64,000 nt of DNA. Origin: an uncultured Poribacteria bacterium (GTDB lineage Bacteria > Poribacteria > WGA-4E > PCPOR2b). Under the pieces are notes generated by a model that saw only the letters and a program-made list of their open reading frames with translations, had not been told where the DNA came from and made no database searches. The stretch is from the NCBI GenBank assembly GCA_958296125.1, contig OY282444.1:4435623-4499622 (forward strand), written 5' to 3'. Positions 53,015-62,020 of the stretch are shown here, in pieces (position 1 is the stretch's first letter; each line of letters begins with the position of its first letter). Made by a program: the position numbers and the translations under genes.

Positions 53015-53911
53015 ATGCAAGAACAGAACCCATTCAAATCTGGCTACGTTAGCATCATCGGTGAGCCAAACGTCGGCAAATCAACGCTGCTGAATGCAGT
53101 GATGGGGGAGAAACTCGCAATCGTCACTCCGAAGCCGCAGACAACACGCAACCGGATCACAGGGATTCTCACAACCGATTCGTATCAAATTATCTTCCTA
53201 GACACGCCCGGTGTGCTTACCCCCAAATATCGCTTGCACAACCAGATGGTCAAAGCCGCATATAGCGCGATTACAGACGCAGACCTTGTGCTTTACATGA
53301 TCGATGTGAATCGGCTAAATTCCGGCATTGAGGAAAAAATTCTTGACGAACTTAAAAAGGCAGCGCAGCAAGTCATACTAGTAATTAACAAAATTGATCT
53401 GATACCTTCCCCCGCACTGTTGCCAATTATTGCCGACTATCAGGAAAAGTTTCCCTTCCTCGAAATCATTCCAATCTCGGCAACACTGGATAACGGCGTA
53501 TCTCAACTTCACGAATCCATCGTCAAGCACCTTCCCAAAGGTCCCCCCTACTTTCCCCCCGACCAACTCAGCGACCTACCGGAGCGTTTCTTTGTCTCTG
53601 AAACGATACGGGAGCAGATTTTCCTCAGAACTAATCAAGAGATTCCCTACGCCTCCAGCGTCGTGATTGAAGAGTTCAAAGAACGTCCAAACGGAAAAAT
53701 CTATATCAGTGCGCTGCTGTATGTCGAACGACAATCGCAAAAAGGCATCCTAGTTGGGAAAGGTGGTAGAACAATCAAAAGGATTGGTCAACTCGCCCGC
53801 GCAGAGATTGAGCAGTTCTTGAAGACAACCGTATTTCTGGATTTGCGTGTGTCTGTCAAAGCCGATTGGCGACGCAATGAACGAAAATTGAAGGATCTGG
53901 GGTATCTCTAA
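53015..53911 (+). CDS. era: GTPase Era
   Basis: 298 residues. G-domain motifs in order: G1 GEPNVGKST (about 16-24), G2 TTRNRITG, G3 DTPG (about 63-66), G4 NKID (about 128-131), G5 SAT. The C-terminal KH domain has the GKGGRTIKRIG loop (about 249-259) that binds the 3' end of 16S rRNA. Era is needed for 30S ribosome assembly and is membrane-associated. Full length. Weak ribosome-binding site. It is not part of the proteasome operon, being separated by the terminator. Confidence 0.96.
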   Translation: MQEQNPFKSGYVSIIGEPNVGKSTLLNAVMGEKLAIVTPKPQTTRNRITGILTTDSYQIIFLDTPGVLTPKYRLHNQMVKAAYSAITDADLVLYMIDVNRLNSGIEEKILDELKKAAQQVILVINKIDLIPSPALLPIIADYQEKFPFLEIIPISATLDNGVSQLHESIVKHLPKGPPYFPPDQLSDLPERFFVSETIREQIFLRTNQEIPYASSVVIEEFKERPNGKIYISALLYVERQSQKGILVGKGGRTIKRIGQLARAEIEQFLKTTVFLDLRVSVKADWRRNERKLKDLGYL

Positions 53912-54104
53912 AAAGCAAAATGGCAGTGAAAACTTCGCCAGACTCTGATGCCTTGCACTGAATCTACTGAAGGCGGAAAAATCTACCAAGTTGGGAGTTG
54001 CCAACAAGCGGTTGAAATCCCCATGGGACACCGAGTACTTGATTACTCTCCTACCTACGCTCTGCTAACATTTACAGAGGCAATTCCCCTATTTTAATTG
54101 ATGT

Positions 54105-54133
54105 TTGCCGTTGTATCGTGTGGGAAATATGAT
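54105..54133 (+). promoter_or_regulatory. promoter of the aldo/keto reductase gene
   Basis: TTGCCG (54105-54110), 17 bases, TATGAT (54128-54133), 45 bases before the ATG at 54179. Confidence 0.5.
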
Positions 54134-54178
54134 AAAATGACAAGTAAAATCAGATCGGGCTATAAGAAGGAGAAAAAC

Positions 54179-55210
54179 ATGCACTATAGACGTTTAGGAA
54201 GAACTGGACTCAAAGTTTCAGAGGTCTGTCTTGGAACGATGACCTTTGGAGCAGCCGATTGGGGCAACGATGAAGCCGAATCGGATGCGATCTTCAACTT
54301 CGCGTTGGAGGCCGGCATTAACTTTTATGATGTCGCCAATTCCTATGCTGATGGCCAGTCAGAGACAATTTTGGGGCGTATCATGAAAGGGAAGCGGGAT
54401 AAGCTTATTATCGCTACGAAAGTGTTCAACCCGATGGGAACGGATATCAACGATTCCGGGACTTCGCGGGCACATATCATGAGATCAGTTGAGGATAGCC
54501 TGAGCCGCCTGCAAATTGACCATATTGATCTCTACCTCATCCATCATGTCGATAGGGAGACACCAACTGAGGAACGCTTGCGGGCCCTCGATGATCTCGT
54601 GCATCAAGGCAAGGTTCGCTACATCGGTTGCAGCAACGAGTACGCTTGGCGGTTGTGTGATGCCCTGTGGATTAGCGAGGTAAAGAATTTGGCGCGCTAT
54701 GAAGCCCTCCAACCCCAGTACAATTTACTGACACGAGACATTGAAGAAGAAATCTTACCAGTCTGCCGTGAAAAAGGGGTCGGCGTGTATGTCTGGGGGC
54801 CATTGGCATCGGGATACCTAACAGGGAAGTATAAGCTGGACGAGCCGCCCCCCGAAGATTCGCGTTTTGCTCGAAGAGCGGAGTCTTCAATGGATCGGTA
54901 TCTTGACCCGCAAATACAGAAAATCCTAGAAACGCTCCAAGATGTAGCACAAGGATTGGGAAAGAGCATGGCACAGGTGGCTTTGCGGTGGATTTTAGAA
55001 CAGGGGGGAATAACTTCAGTCATCGTTGGATCAACGAAAGTGGAACAACTCCGGGATAATATCGGGTGTTCAGGTTGGAATCTGCCTGCCGATGCGTTAG
55101 CGAGGTTGAACGAAGTTTCCGCCCCTCCAGTGCGTTACCCTGATTCGATGGAGCTAAATATCCATGAGCGTCGAGCGAGTGCCGTGGATATGCCGACACT
55201 AGAGGCGTAA
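54179..55210 (+). CDS. aldo/keto reductase
   Basis: 343 residues from ATG 54179, AAGGAG seven bases upstream. The barrel starts MHYRRLGRTGLKVSEVCLG. Catalytic residues are in FYDVANSYADGQSE (Asp and Tyr, about 49-62), LIIATKVFNP (Lys about 79) and DLYLIHHVD (His about 118); NADPH-binding elements VIVGSTKVEQLRDN lie near the C-terminus. The subgroup resembles YajO/AKR-type oxidoreductases that act on sugar aldehydes and other carbonyls. Followed 22 bases later by the ceramidase-like gene, so they are likely co-transcribed. Confidence 0.9.
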   Translation: MHYRRLGRTGLKVSEVCLGTMTFGAADWGNDEAESDAIFNFALEAGINFYDVANSYADGQSETILGRIMKGKRDKLIIATKVFNPMGTDINDSGTSRAHIMRSVEDSLSRLQIDHIDLYLIHHVDRETPTEERLRALDDLVHQGKVRYIGCSNEYAWRLCDALWISEVKNLARYEALQPQYNLLTRDIEEEILPVCREKGVGVYVWGPLASGYLTGKYKLDEPPPEDSRFARRAESSMDRYLDPQIQKILETLQDVAQGLGKSMAQVALRWILEQGGITSVIVGSTKVEQLRDNIGCSGWNLPADALARLNEVSAPPVRYPDSMELNIHERRASAVDMPTLEA

Positions 55211-55232
55211 TGCGTGATGAAGGAGTGAAATC

Positions 55233-56516
55233 GTGAGTGAGACAAATTATCAAGTTGGTGCCGCCAAAATTGATATCACACCTGATTTTCCGGTTCGCCT
55301 CAGCGGCTATGGGGGGCGACGAGATGAGTCTGATAGCGTTGAACAACGTATCTGGGCGAGGGCGTTAGCAATTCGCAGCGAAGCCGAAAGTCCTTCGGTA
55401 TTAATGACGGTGGATAACTGTGGTGTGCCAGATTACATCACCGAGGCGGTCGCGGCGAAACTAAAGCGGGACGCGGGTATTCCGCGCGAACAATTTGTGA
55501 TCTGCTCGACGCATACCCACAGTGCACCGTACCTTGCAGGGGTGCTGCGGACGCTGTTTGGGGTGCCGATTCCTGAAGCGCATCAGGAGAACATCAACCG
55601 CTACACCCGCGAATTGACGGAAAAGTTGAAACGGGTCGCAAAGACAGCACTCGCCGATCTCTGCCCCGCTTCGCTTTCTTGGGGGGAAGGAAGGGTTGGA
55701 TTTGCCGATAATCGTCGGACGAAGGGAGGACCCGTTGACCACGCCCTACCGATGCTTCGCGCCACGGGAACCAACGGTGAATTGCGGGCGGTTCTTATCA
55801 GCTACGCCTGCCATTGCACCACCTTAGGCGGTGATTTCAACGCTGTCTGCGGAGACTGGGCGGGCTACGCGAGTGCCTATATCGAAACAGATTATCCCGA
55901 TGCGATTGCGCTGGTGGCAATCGGGTGTGCAGGAGACGCAAACCCTGCACCACGGACCGGGGTGAACTTCGCACGACAACATGGTCACGCGATTGCCGGC
56001 GAAGTGAATCGCCTCCTCGGTAGTGACCTTGCCGCAATACAAGGGGAACTCAGAGGGCAGGTCAGACGCATTGACTTGCCCTTTGACCAATTACCCACCC
56101 GTCAGGAATGGGAACGACGTGTGGAGCAGGGCGGGGCAATCGGCTACCATGCTCAAGTGCAACTTGACCGACTAGAGCGGGGTGAAGCCCTTCAAACAAC
56201 GCTTTCTTACCCTATCCAGATCTGGAATTTTGCGGATGAACTCGCAGTCGTTTTTCTCCCCGGCGAAGTGGTAGTTGACTACTCAATTCGCCTCAAACGT
56301 GAGTGCAATGGATCACGTCTGTGGGTTAATGCTTACTGCAACGACGTGCCGTGTTACATCCCTTCGAGACGCATTCTGAGGGAAGGTGGCTACGAAGGCG
56401 AAGGAGCGATGATCTACTATGATCGCCCAACGCGCTTCGCACCGGCGGTGGAGGATATGATTATCCGCACCGTCCATGAACTGCTACCGGAGACGTTTCG
56501 TGTGGACGACCCTTGA
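55233..56516 (+). CDS. neutral/alkaline ceramidase-like protein
   Basis: 427 residues; GTG start with AAGGAG eight bases upstream. Begins YQVGAAKIDITPD, typical of the family. Metal-binding motif STHTHSAPYLAG (about 90-101) and SYACHCTTLGGDFNAVCGDWAGYAS (about 190-214) correspond to the zinc site and the conserved loop of neutral ceramidases. No signal peptide is seen, and the C-terminal Ig-like domain of true ceramidases seems absent, so it may hydrolyse another N-acyl compound. Such proteins are numerous in Planctomycetes- and Poribacteria-type genomes. Confidence 0.83.
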   Translation: MSETNYQVGAAKIDITPDFPVRLSGYGGRRDESDSVEQRIWARALAIRSEAESPSVLMTVDNCGVPDYITEAVAAKLKRDAGIPREQFVICSTHTHSAPYLAGVLRTLFGVPIPEAHQENINRYTRELTEKLKRVAKTALADLCPASLSWGEGRVGFADNRRTKGGPVDHALPMLRATGTNGELRAVLISYACHCTTLGGDFNAVCGDWAGYASAYIETDYPDAIALVAIGCAGDANPAPRTGVNFARQHGHAIAGEVNRLLGSDLAAIQGELRGQVRRIDLPFDQLPTRQEWERRVEQGGAIGYHAQVQLDRLERGEALQTTLSYPIQIWNFADELAVVFLPGEVVVDYSIRLKRECNGSRLWVNAYCNDVPCYIPSRRILREGGYEGEGAMIYYDRPTRFAPAVEDMIIRTVHELLPETFRVDDP

Positions 56517-56637
56517 TAGGTAGGGATTCGGATAGTTTACGCCCTTAGTTGGAGCAACCTTAATTCTATTTTTGTTCCCCGGACTGCGGAATTTTACACC
56601 ATACACAATCTACAGGCTTATTGTGCAATGGCAGTGC

Positions 56638-56985
56638 TCAATATCCTTGTAGCGAAGCGATGGCTTCATCTTCGCTGTCGAAATGTTCAAAGATGGTAAT
56701 TAGCCTTCCTATCACAAGGAGATTGTTGATACTGTTACTAACGTTAATTACACCAATCCGCCCGCCTTTGCGTGCAACGGATACGTGCAATCCTATCAGT
56801 GTTCCAAGTCCGGAACTATCCATCCGGGATACATCGGAAAAATCAAACAGAAATTTGGGAGATTCGGAGGCATCTGCCAGTTGTTCTTCAATCACCTGTC
56901 TGAGCTCACCACCCGCAATCCCCACAATTTTTCCGCCGAGTTTCAAGATGACAACGCCATCTCTGCGTCCAATATTAATATCCAT
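56638..56985 (-). CDS. STAS-domain anti-sigma-factor antagonist
   Basis: 115 residues from ATG 56985, GGAG upstream. SpoIIAA/RsbV-like: VVILKLGGKIVGIAGGELRQVIEEQL, then VSRMDSSGLGTLIGLH with the Ser that is phosphorylated by the partner kinase (about 57-58). Dephosphorylated protein would bind an anti-sigma kinase and release its sigma factor. No kinase or phosphatase gene is adjacent, so the partner is elsewhere. Convergent with the ceramidase-like gene. Confidence 0.9.
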   Translation of the reverse strand: MDINIGRRDGVVILKLGGKIVGIAGGELRQVIEEQLADASESPKFLFDFSDVSRMDSSGLGTLIGLHVSVARKGGRIGVINVSNSINNLLVIGRLITIFEHFDSEDEAIASLQGY

Positions 56986-57116
56986 CAATTCTTCTTCTCC
57001 TGAAATGTTATTCGGCAAAAAGCCTGTTATTTTGAAAAGTACAGATTCGCTATTTTGTATCTGCGTTCATTCTAAACGATATACCACTTTTTGTCAAGCC
57101 TACTTTTCTGAATTTC

Positions 57117-57246
57117 TAGGGCTATTTAGTTTTCCGTTTTTTGACCGATTTTGACGGGGCATCTTGGCCCCCTCCCCCCGCTTGCGGGGGGATAAAGGGG
57201 GGTCAGGCCCTGGTCTCGGCACGGACCGAAGAATTAAATGACCCTA
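57117..57246 (+). mobile_element. MITE-like element with 10-bp target-site duplication
   Basis: 130 bases bounded by TAGGGCTATTTAG at the left and AATTAAATGACCCTA at the right; the ends are imperfect inverted repeats starting TAGGG. The flanks carry a perfect direct repeat TCTGAATTTC (57107-57116 and 57247-57256), the footprint expected of transposition. The interior has a CGTTTTTTGACCG hairpin-like stretch and a CCCCCCGCTTGCGGGGGG hairpin and no open frame, so it would be mobilised in trans. Related copies are at 5044-5312 and 19012-19294, with fragments elsewhere. Confidence 0.75.
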
Positions 57247-57429
57247 TCTGAATTTCTGGGGATACTTGACAAGATCAGGATTGAGCGTAGCAAGAATCTC
57301 GCGCAGTAGGGGAAAGGAAGCAAAAAACGCGAGAATTCGTTGATCTATCCAAATTTGTCGGGAATCAAACCTTGACACTAAAAAAACAAGCCGAATGCTT
57401 TAGCATTGGGTCAAACCATGTGTTTTTCT

Positions 57430-57459
57430 TTGGATATATCCATACAAATATGATACAAT
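57430..57459 (+). promoter_or_regulatory. candidate promoter of rplM-rpsI with a long leader
   Basis: TTGGAT (57430-57435), 18 bases, TACAAT (57454-57459). The next gene starts at 57952, so the leader would be about 490 bases. It contains no supportable gene. Near its end an ACCTA-TCG-CCCC / GGGG-TAGGT hairpin (about 57853-57880) lies 70 bases before rplM. I could not identify a known non-coding RNA in it. Confidence 0.4.
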
Positions 57460-57951
57460 AACATCATACTCTCCCGAAGCGTTTAGTAGATACAACGAAG
57501 TGGACGGGTGAGCGACCGTCGCGGTAGGACATACCGAGACGTAAAACGCTGTCCGTGCCGAGACCAGGTGCGGACAACATTGGGAGCAGTCAAAAATCCA
57601 ACCCTTTGATGATACTATTTCAAGTTGTTGTGCCTAGCGTTTAAAATATAACAACGCAAGTTACTAGGGCAGGTTGGCATTTTGCTGCCTCGAATTCGGG
57701 AAACGCTGTAATCATCGTGCCACCCGCCAAAAACCGAGGTGATTGTCCGAAATCGTCTCAAGTCGCTTTGAATCTTGATCCTATCGGGGGCGCATCAGGT
57801 TGAAGACTCTCGGAACGGAGATTGGTTCAATCTGTCAAATGTCAACAGAACCTACCTATCGCCCCACTGAGGGGTAGGTGGCAAATCGAGTTAAGGTAGT
57901 GGTCGAAAATCTCCTGCTGCGATGCGGGAGGAAGTTGTTGAAGGTAAAATC

Positions 57952-58386
57952 ATGCTTGCAATGAAAACATCTTTTGTTGGATCTGATACGGATATCAAAT
58001 GGTGTGTTGTGGATGCGAATGGGAAGGTCCTCGGACGTTTAGCCACTCAAATTGCGATGACGCTTCGAGGGAAACATCATCCCACTTTCACCCCACATGC
58101 CGATATGGGTTATCGTGTTGCTGTGATTAATGCTGAAAAAATCGTTGTTACGGGAAACAAAGTGACAGACAAAACGTACTTTCGTTATAGCGGCTACCCC
58201 GGTGGCGGGAAAGTGAGAACGTTTGAAGAGCAGATGCAGATAAAACCGGAAGAAATCCTACGGCACGCTGTCAAAGGGATGCTCCCCAAAAATCGCCTAG
58301 GCCGCAAACTGATTAAAAAACTGAAAATCTATGCGGGTCCAAACCACCCTCACCAAGCACAGCATCCGGAAGTATTAGAGGTGTAA
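57952..58386 (+). CDS. rplM: 50S ribosomal protein L13
   Basis: 144 residues from ATG 57952 (GAAGG about seven bases upstream); ATG 57961 is the other reasonable start. Clear L13: [50 protein letters not shown] and [34 protein letters not shown]13 is an early-assembly 23S rRNA-binding protein. Followed after 19 bases by rpsI, the usual pair. Confidence 0.96.
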   Translation: MLAMKTSFVGSDTDIKWCVVDANGKVLGRLATQIAMTLRGKHHPTFTPHADMGYRVAVINAEKIVVTGNKVTDKTYFRYSGYPGGGKVRTFEEQMQIKPEEILRHAVKGMLPKNRLGRKLIKKLKIYAGPNHPHQAQHPEVLEV

Positions 58387-58405
58387 TTTTTTCAGAGGAG
58401 GAAGT

Positions 58406-58801
58406 ATGGCTGTAGAACAGTATTGGGGAACGGGACGACGCAAAACATCCGTTGCGCGGGTGCGCTTGATTCCAGGAGGCTCCGGCCAATTTGTCGTCAA
58501 TAAGAAGCCGATTGAGGTGTATTTTGATCGAGAGGATCTAATCCAGTTGGCTACACAACCGACGGAATTAACAAATAAAAGTAGCGCGTATGATGTATTC
58601 GTTAATGCACGCGGTGGCGGCATTTCAGGGCAAGCCGGTGCTATTTTGCATGGTCTCGCACGCGCGCTTGTTAAGGCGGACGAATCTTTGAAACCGACTT
58701 TGAAGAAAGCCGGATTTCTGACCCGTGACTCCCGCATGGTCGAGCGTAAAAAATATGGACAAAAAGGCGCACGGGCACGGTTCCAATTTTCCAAGCGTTA
58801 A
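58406..58801 (+). CDS. rpsI: 30S ribosomal protein S9
   Basis: 131 residues; AGAGGAGG just upstream. [20 protein letters not shown] at the start, [26 protein letters not shown] in the middle and the tail [17 protein letters not shown], whose last Lys-Arg contacts P-site tRNA. Full family length. Confidence 0.97.
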   Translation: MAVEQYWGTGRRKTSVARVRLIPGGSGQFVVNKKPIEVYFDREDLIQLATQPTELTNKSSAYDVFVNARGGGISGQAGAILHGLARALVKADESLKPTLKKAGFLTRDSRMVERKKYGQKGARARFQFSKR

Positions 58802-58858
58802 GAATCAGAATCATCCCGATTACAGATTGGGTTTTGATCGATTTTGAGGATACAAATT

Positions 58859-60151
58859 ATGGCGAACACGGTCATATTAGGTGCACAGTGGGGAGATGAG
58901 AGCAAGGGCGGAACAATCGATTTCCTTGCTGACAACGCCGATATTGTCGCGAGATATCAGGGAGGCGACAATGCGGGTCATACGATCGTTGTCGGCGAAG
59001 AGAAGTTCGTCTTCCATCTGCTCCCTTCTGGTCTACTTCATCCTCATACGACGAATGTGATTGGCAACGGTGTCGTCATCAATTTAGAGACACTTTTCGA
59101 CGAAATCGATGATTTACAGGCGCGTGGCATCGAAATCGGAGACCGTCTCAAGGTTAGCTCACGTGCACACTTAATCTTGCCTTATCACAAAGTGATGGAG
59201 TCATGGGACGACCTTGGCAGTTCACTGAAACTCGGCACAACCGCGCGGGGCATCGGTCCCACATACTCCGATAAGATGAACCGCCATGCGGGGATACGGG
59301 TCGCTGACCTGCTTGAGTTCGAGCTCTTTCAGAAAAAGCTGGACTTCAATTTGAGCGCAAAAGGTTCTATCCTCGATCAGATTGGCGGCGAAATCGATAG
59401 AACCGCTTTGTTGGAGGAATATCATGCTTACTCTCAGCGGCTTGCACCGTATGTGGTTGATACATCTGAATTTATGAATAATGCCCTCAAGGCTGGGAAG
59501 CGAGTATTTTACGAGGGAGCGCAGGGAACGATGCTGGACATCGATTTCGGGACATATCCTTATGTCACCTCGTCCAATACCACCGTTGGCGCGGTTTACA
59601 CAGGGTTGGGCGTTGGCCCTCAGGCAATAGATCGGGTGCTAGGTGTTTCAAAGGCTTATGTGACTCGCGTCGGGACGGGCCCATTCCCAACGGAGATGCC
59701 GCCGGATCTGGACGAAGAGATTCGCCATATCGGTCAGGAATACGGCGCAACCACACAACGCGCTCGACGGTGCGGCTGGATCGACCTCGTCGCTTTACGC
59801 TATGCCGCCCAGATCAACGGCTTCACTGATCTGGTTTTGACAAAATTTGATGTCTTAGACCACCTTGATGAGATTCAGGTTTGCGTTGCCTATCAGCGGC
59901 GTAGCGAAGTTGTAACGACATTTCCAACGAGCCTGTATGTGCTTGAGGAGTGCGAGCCGGTCTACAAAACGCTACCCGGTTGGAAAGAGTCAACAGTAGA
60001 TGTGCGGCGATATGAAGACCTGCCAGCGAATGCAAAACGATATGCCGCTTACATCTCCGAATTTCTCGATACACCGGTTACAATTGTTTCTGTTGGACCA
60101 GAGAGAACACAAACAATAGTCTGTGATGAGACCATTTTTTGTGCTACCTAA
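58859..60151 (+). CDS. purA: adenylosuccinate synthetase with an altered P-loop
   Basis: 430 residues from ATG 58859 (GAGG nine bases upstream). It joins IMP and aspartate using GTP, the first committed step to AMP. The GTP/IMP loop reads GAQWGDESKGG (8-18) where most PurA have GDEGKGK; Asp13, Glu14, Lys16 and catalytic His41 are kept in E. coli numbering, but Gly15 is Ser and Lys18 is Gly. GTTARGIGPTYSDK, VTRVGTGPFPTE and QRARRCGWIDLVALRYA (purine and ribose contacts) are intact, so it is probably active. Confidence 0.95.
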   Translation: MANTVILGAQWGDESKGGTIDFLADNADIVARYQGGDNAGHTIVVGEEKFVFHLLPSGLLHPHTTNVIGNGVVINLETLFDEIDDLQARGIEIGDRLKVSSRAHLILPYHKVMESWDDLGSSLKLGTTARGIGPTYSDKMNRHAGIRVADLLEFELFQKKLDFNLSAKGSILDQIGGEIDRTALLEEYHAYSQRLAPYVVDTSEFMNNALKAGKRVFYEGAQGTMLDIDFGTYPYVTSSNTTVGAVYTGLGVGPQAIDRVLGVSKAYVTRVGTGPFPTEMPPDLDEEIRHIGQEYGATTQRARRCGWIDLVALRYAAQINGFTDLVLTKFDVLDHLDEIQVCVAYQRRSEVVTTFPTSLYVLEECEPVYKTLPGWKESTVDVRRYEDLPANAKRYAAYISEFLDTPVTIVSVGPERTQTIVCDETIFCAT

Positions 60152-60186
60152 TTGTTCAATGGACAGACAATAGTTTCACTTTAAGG

Positions 60187-60215
60187 TTGACAATCTCTAA
60201 GGCATTAGGTATTAT
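60187..60215 (+). promoter_or_regulatory. tRNA operon promoter
   Basis: Consensus TTGACA (60187-60192), 17 bases, TATTAT (60210-60215), about 89 bases before tRNA-Lys. A truncated GTAGGTTGGGCTTCCTAGC repeat lies between them (about 60261-60280). Confidence 0.55.
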
Positions 60216-60303
60216 TTCTACTCGTTTTTGCTAATATATCCTAAGTTGTTACCTATTCTAGTAGGTTGGGCTTCCTAGCAACTTGGGTTAGTCTATCCAT
60301 TGA

Positions 60304-60376
60304 GGGCCGTTAGCTCAGTAGGTAGAGCATCTGACTTTTAATCAGGTGGTCACAGGTTCGATTCCTGTACGGCTCA
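60304..60376 (+). tRNA. tRNA-Lys (anticodon TTT)
   Basis: 73 bases with a full cloverleaf: acceptor GGGCCGT / ACGGCTC (one G-T pair), D-arm GCTC...GAGC, anticodon stem TCTGA/TCAGG with loop CTTTTAA giving TTT, T-arm ACAGG-TTCGATT-CCTGT, discriminator A. CCA is not encoded. Confidence 0.96.
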
Positions 60377-60382
60377 CTTGTT

Positions 60383-60457
<75 letters not shown>

Positions 60458-60465
60458 TCTTTTAG

Positions 60466-60498
60466 CCCTTTCCATATTGAATGGGGAAGGGTTTTTTT
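60466..60498 (+). terminator. intrinsic terminator of the tRNA operon
   Basis: CCCTTTCCAT / ATGGGGAAGGG hairpin with small mismatches, followed by seven T. Directly after tRNA-Glu. The rest of the gap to 60682 has only a CATTCAACT / AGTTGAATG inverted repeat (60628-60660) without a T-run. Confidence 0.75.
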
Positions 60499-60682
60499 GT
60501 CACAGATATTCAGAAGGTTGATTAACAGTAACTTGTCTGTCAACTGCCATCCAGCGAGTTGAGCCGCGAGTTTCTTTGAAGCGTCTCGACAAGTCCGGCG
60601 GGAATTTAATGGAATTCTCGACTTGAACATTCAACTGTTGCGGTGCTGATAAGTTGAATGTCTGAAGTCACCATACCTAGTA

Positions 60683-61894
60683 TTACGGTGAAATAGCTTG
60701 ATGAAATTGTATCTTTCCATCTTTAACGGTGTTAATGACCAAACTTTTGATTGCATACCGATTTTCATCAAAATGTGATAACATTATAGGCCCGTTGTAG
60801 TTCTGAGTCGCTTCAATTTGCTCGCGAATTGCCGCAGGAGTCATGTCAACTGATCGTCGCATCGCTTCAATCACAAGGGTAGTAGAATCATAGCCGAGTG
60901 CCGCAGGCCCGTCGGGTGCAATACCAAATCGTGCGATATAGGCGGTAATAAATTGACGCGCTGCTTCACTTAACCGCTCCGGGGGGCCACCGGGCGAAAA
61001 GTGATTTGCAAAGAAGCTTCCCTCAACCGCCGTCCCCCCGATCTCAACTAAGTCCGGTCGATCCCAACCATCACCACCGAGGAAGGTGGCAGTGATGCCA
61101 ATGGCAGATGCTTTTGCCTGTTTAACTGCCACCGGAAACTCGGAGCCCAAGCCAGCCAGAAAGATAACATCAACGGCAGGTTCCACCGCAATAATTGCCA
61201 TCAATTGCTCGGTAAAGTCTGTGGCACCTGTCTCGTAAAATTGATGAACTGCAATTGTGCCGCCGAGCGCGGTAAAGTGTTCAATGAAAGCATTCGATAA
61301 CCCCTCCGAGTAGCTGTCGCCTGTTTCTGTGAGGACCGCGGTTGTCATTGCGCCCAATTCTTGCATAGCAAAATTCGCCATCACTTGCGCTTGATATGGA
61401 TCTGTGTAAGCACCCATGAAAGAAAAATTCCCATTTCTAGTAACCTTCGGGTTCGTCGGATAGGTTGTCACCATCGGTATTCCGTGTTGTTGGGCGACTG
61501 CCCCAACCTCCACAGCCTCCTCATCGTAATCGGGGCCCACGATTGCCGATACACTCGCATTAATTAGTTCCTTTGCGTGTTGGGCACTGAGTAAAGGGTC
61601 TCTTTGATCCGCTCTAATGAGAAGTTCTATTGGTTGTCCGTTGATCCCCCCTGCCTTGTTTGCGAGGGAGACCGCTAACTCAGCACCGTTCCGAGTCGTC
61701 CCCGGGTCAGGTGGGCTATAAATAAAACCGATTTTAACTGGAACCGCGCTATCAGGGGTTTCCGTAACCGCAGGTGCAACGAATTGTTGAATTAGATCGC
61801 AACCTAAAAAGAGAAGGGTGAATAAGAAAAATAGTACCAAACCTCCGTAAACCAAGATACATCTGGGCATTGTGCTCTTCTGTTTGAATATCAT
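60683..61894 (-). CDS. ABC-transporter substrate-binding lipoprotein (branched-chain amino acid type)
   Basis: 403 residues from ATG 61894, with AAGGA nine bases upstream; a longer frame would place the signal internally. Signal and lipobox: LVLFFLFTLLFLGC (Cys about 28). Mature part: VKIGFIYSPPDPGTTRNGAELAVSLANKAGGINGQPIELLIRADQ, INASVSAIVGPDYDEEAVEV, the LivJ/Peripla_BP_6 pattern for amino acids and related ligands. No permease or ATPase gene lies in the window, so it may also act as a sensor protein for the neighbouring kinase (inference). Confidence 0.85.
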   Translation of the reverse strand: MIFKQKSTMPRCILVYGGLVLFFLFTLLFLGCDLIQQFVAPAVTETPDSAVPVKIGFIYSPPDPGTTRNGAELAVSLANKAGGINGQPIELLIRADQRDPLLSAQHAKELINASVSAIVGPDYDEEAVEVGAVAQQHGIPMVTTYPTNPKVTRNGNFSFMGAYTDPYQAQVMANFAMQELGAMTTAVLTETGDSYSEGLSNAFIEHFTALGGTIAVHQFYETGATDFTEQLMAIIAVEPAVDVIFLAGLGSEFPVAVKQAKASAIGITATFLGGDGWDRPDLVEIGGTAVEGSFFANHFSPGGPPERLSEAARQFITAYIARFGIAPDGPAALGYDSTTLVIEAMRRSVDMTPAAIREQIEATQNYNGPIMLSHFDENRYAIKSLVINTVKDGKIQFHQAISP

Positions 61895-62020
61895 AAGGAT
61901 TTTCCTTTCTGTTAGAGATACGGGTGATATTACTGTTAATAACCTTGAAGCCATCTTCACACGCGAAGGGCGTGCGACATACATTTATCAAGCATAGCAA
62001 GCGGATCTCACGCCTGCCAA

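Noticed and set aside
53750-54031. 93-codon minus-strand frame downstream of era
   Set aside because: Half overlaps the era KH domain in antisense and no start signal or family resemblance is seen; the gap 53912-54104 otherwise holds nothing recognisable.
57480-57620. Possible structural RNA (RNase P, tmRNA or SRP RNA) in the rplM leader
   Set aside because: None of the hallmark motifs of these RNAs (for example GAGGAAAGTCC of RNase P) could be found.
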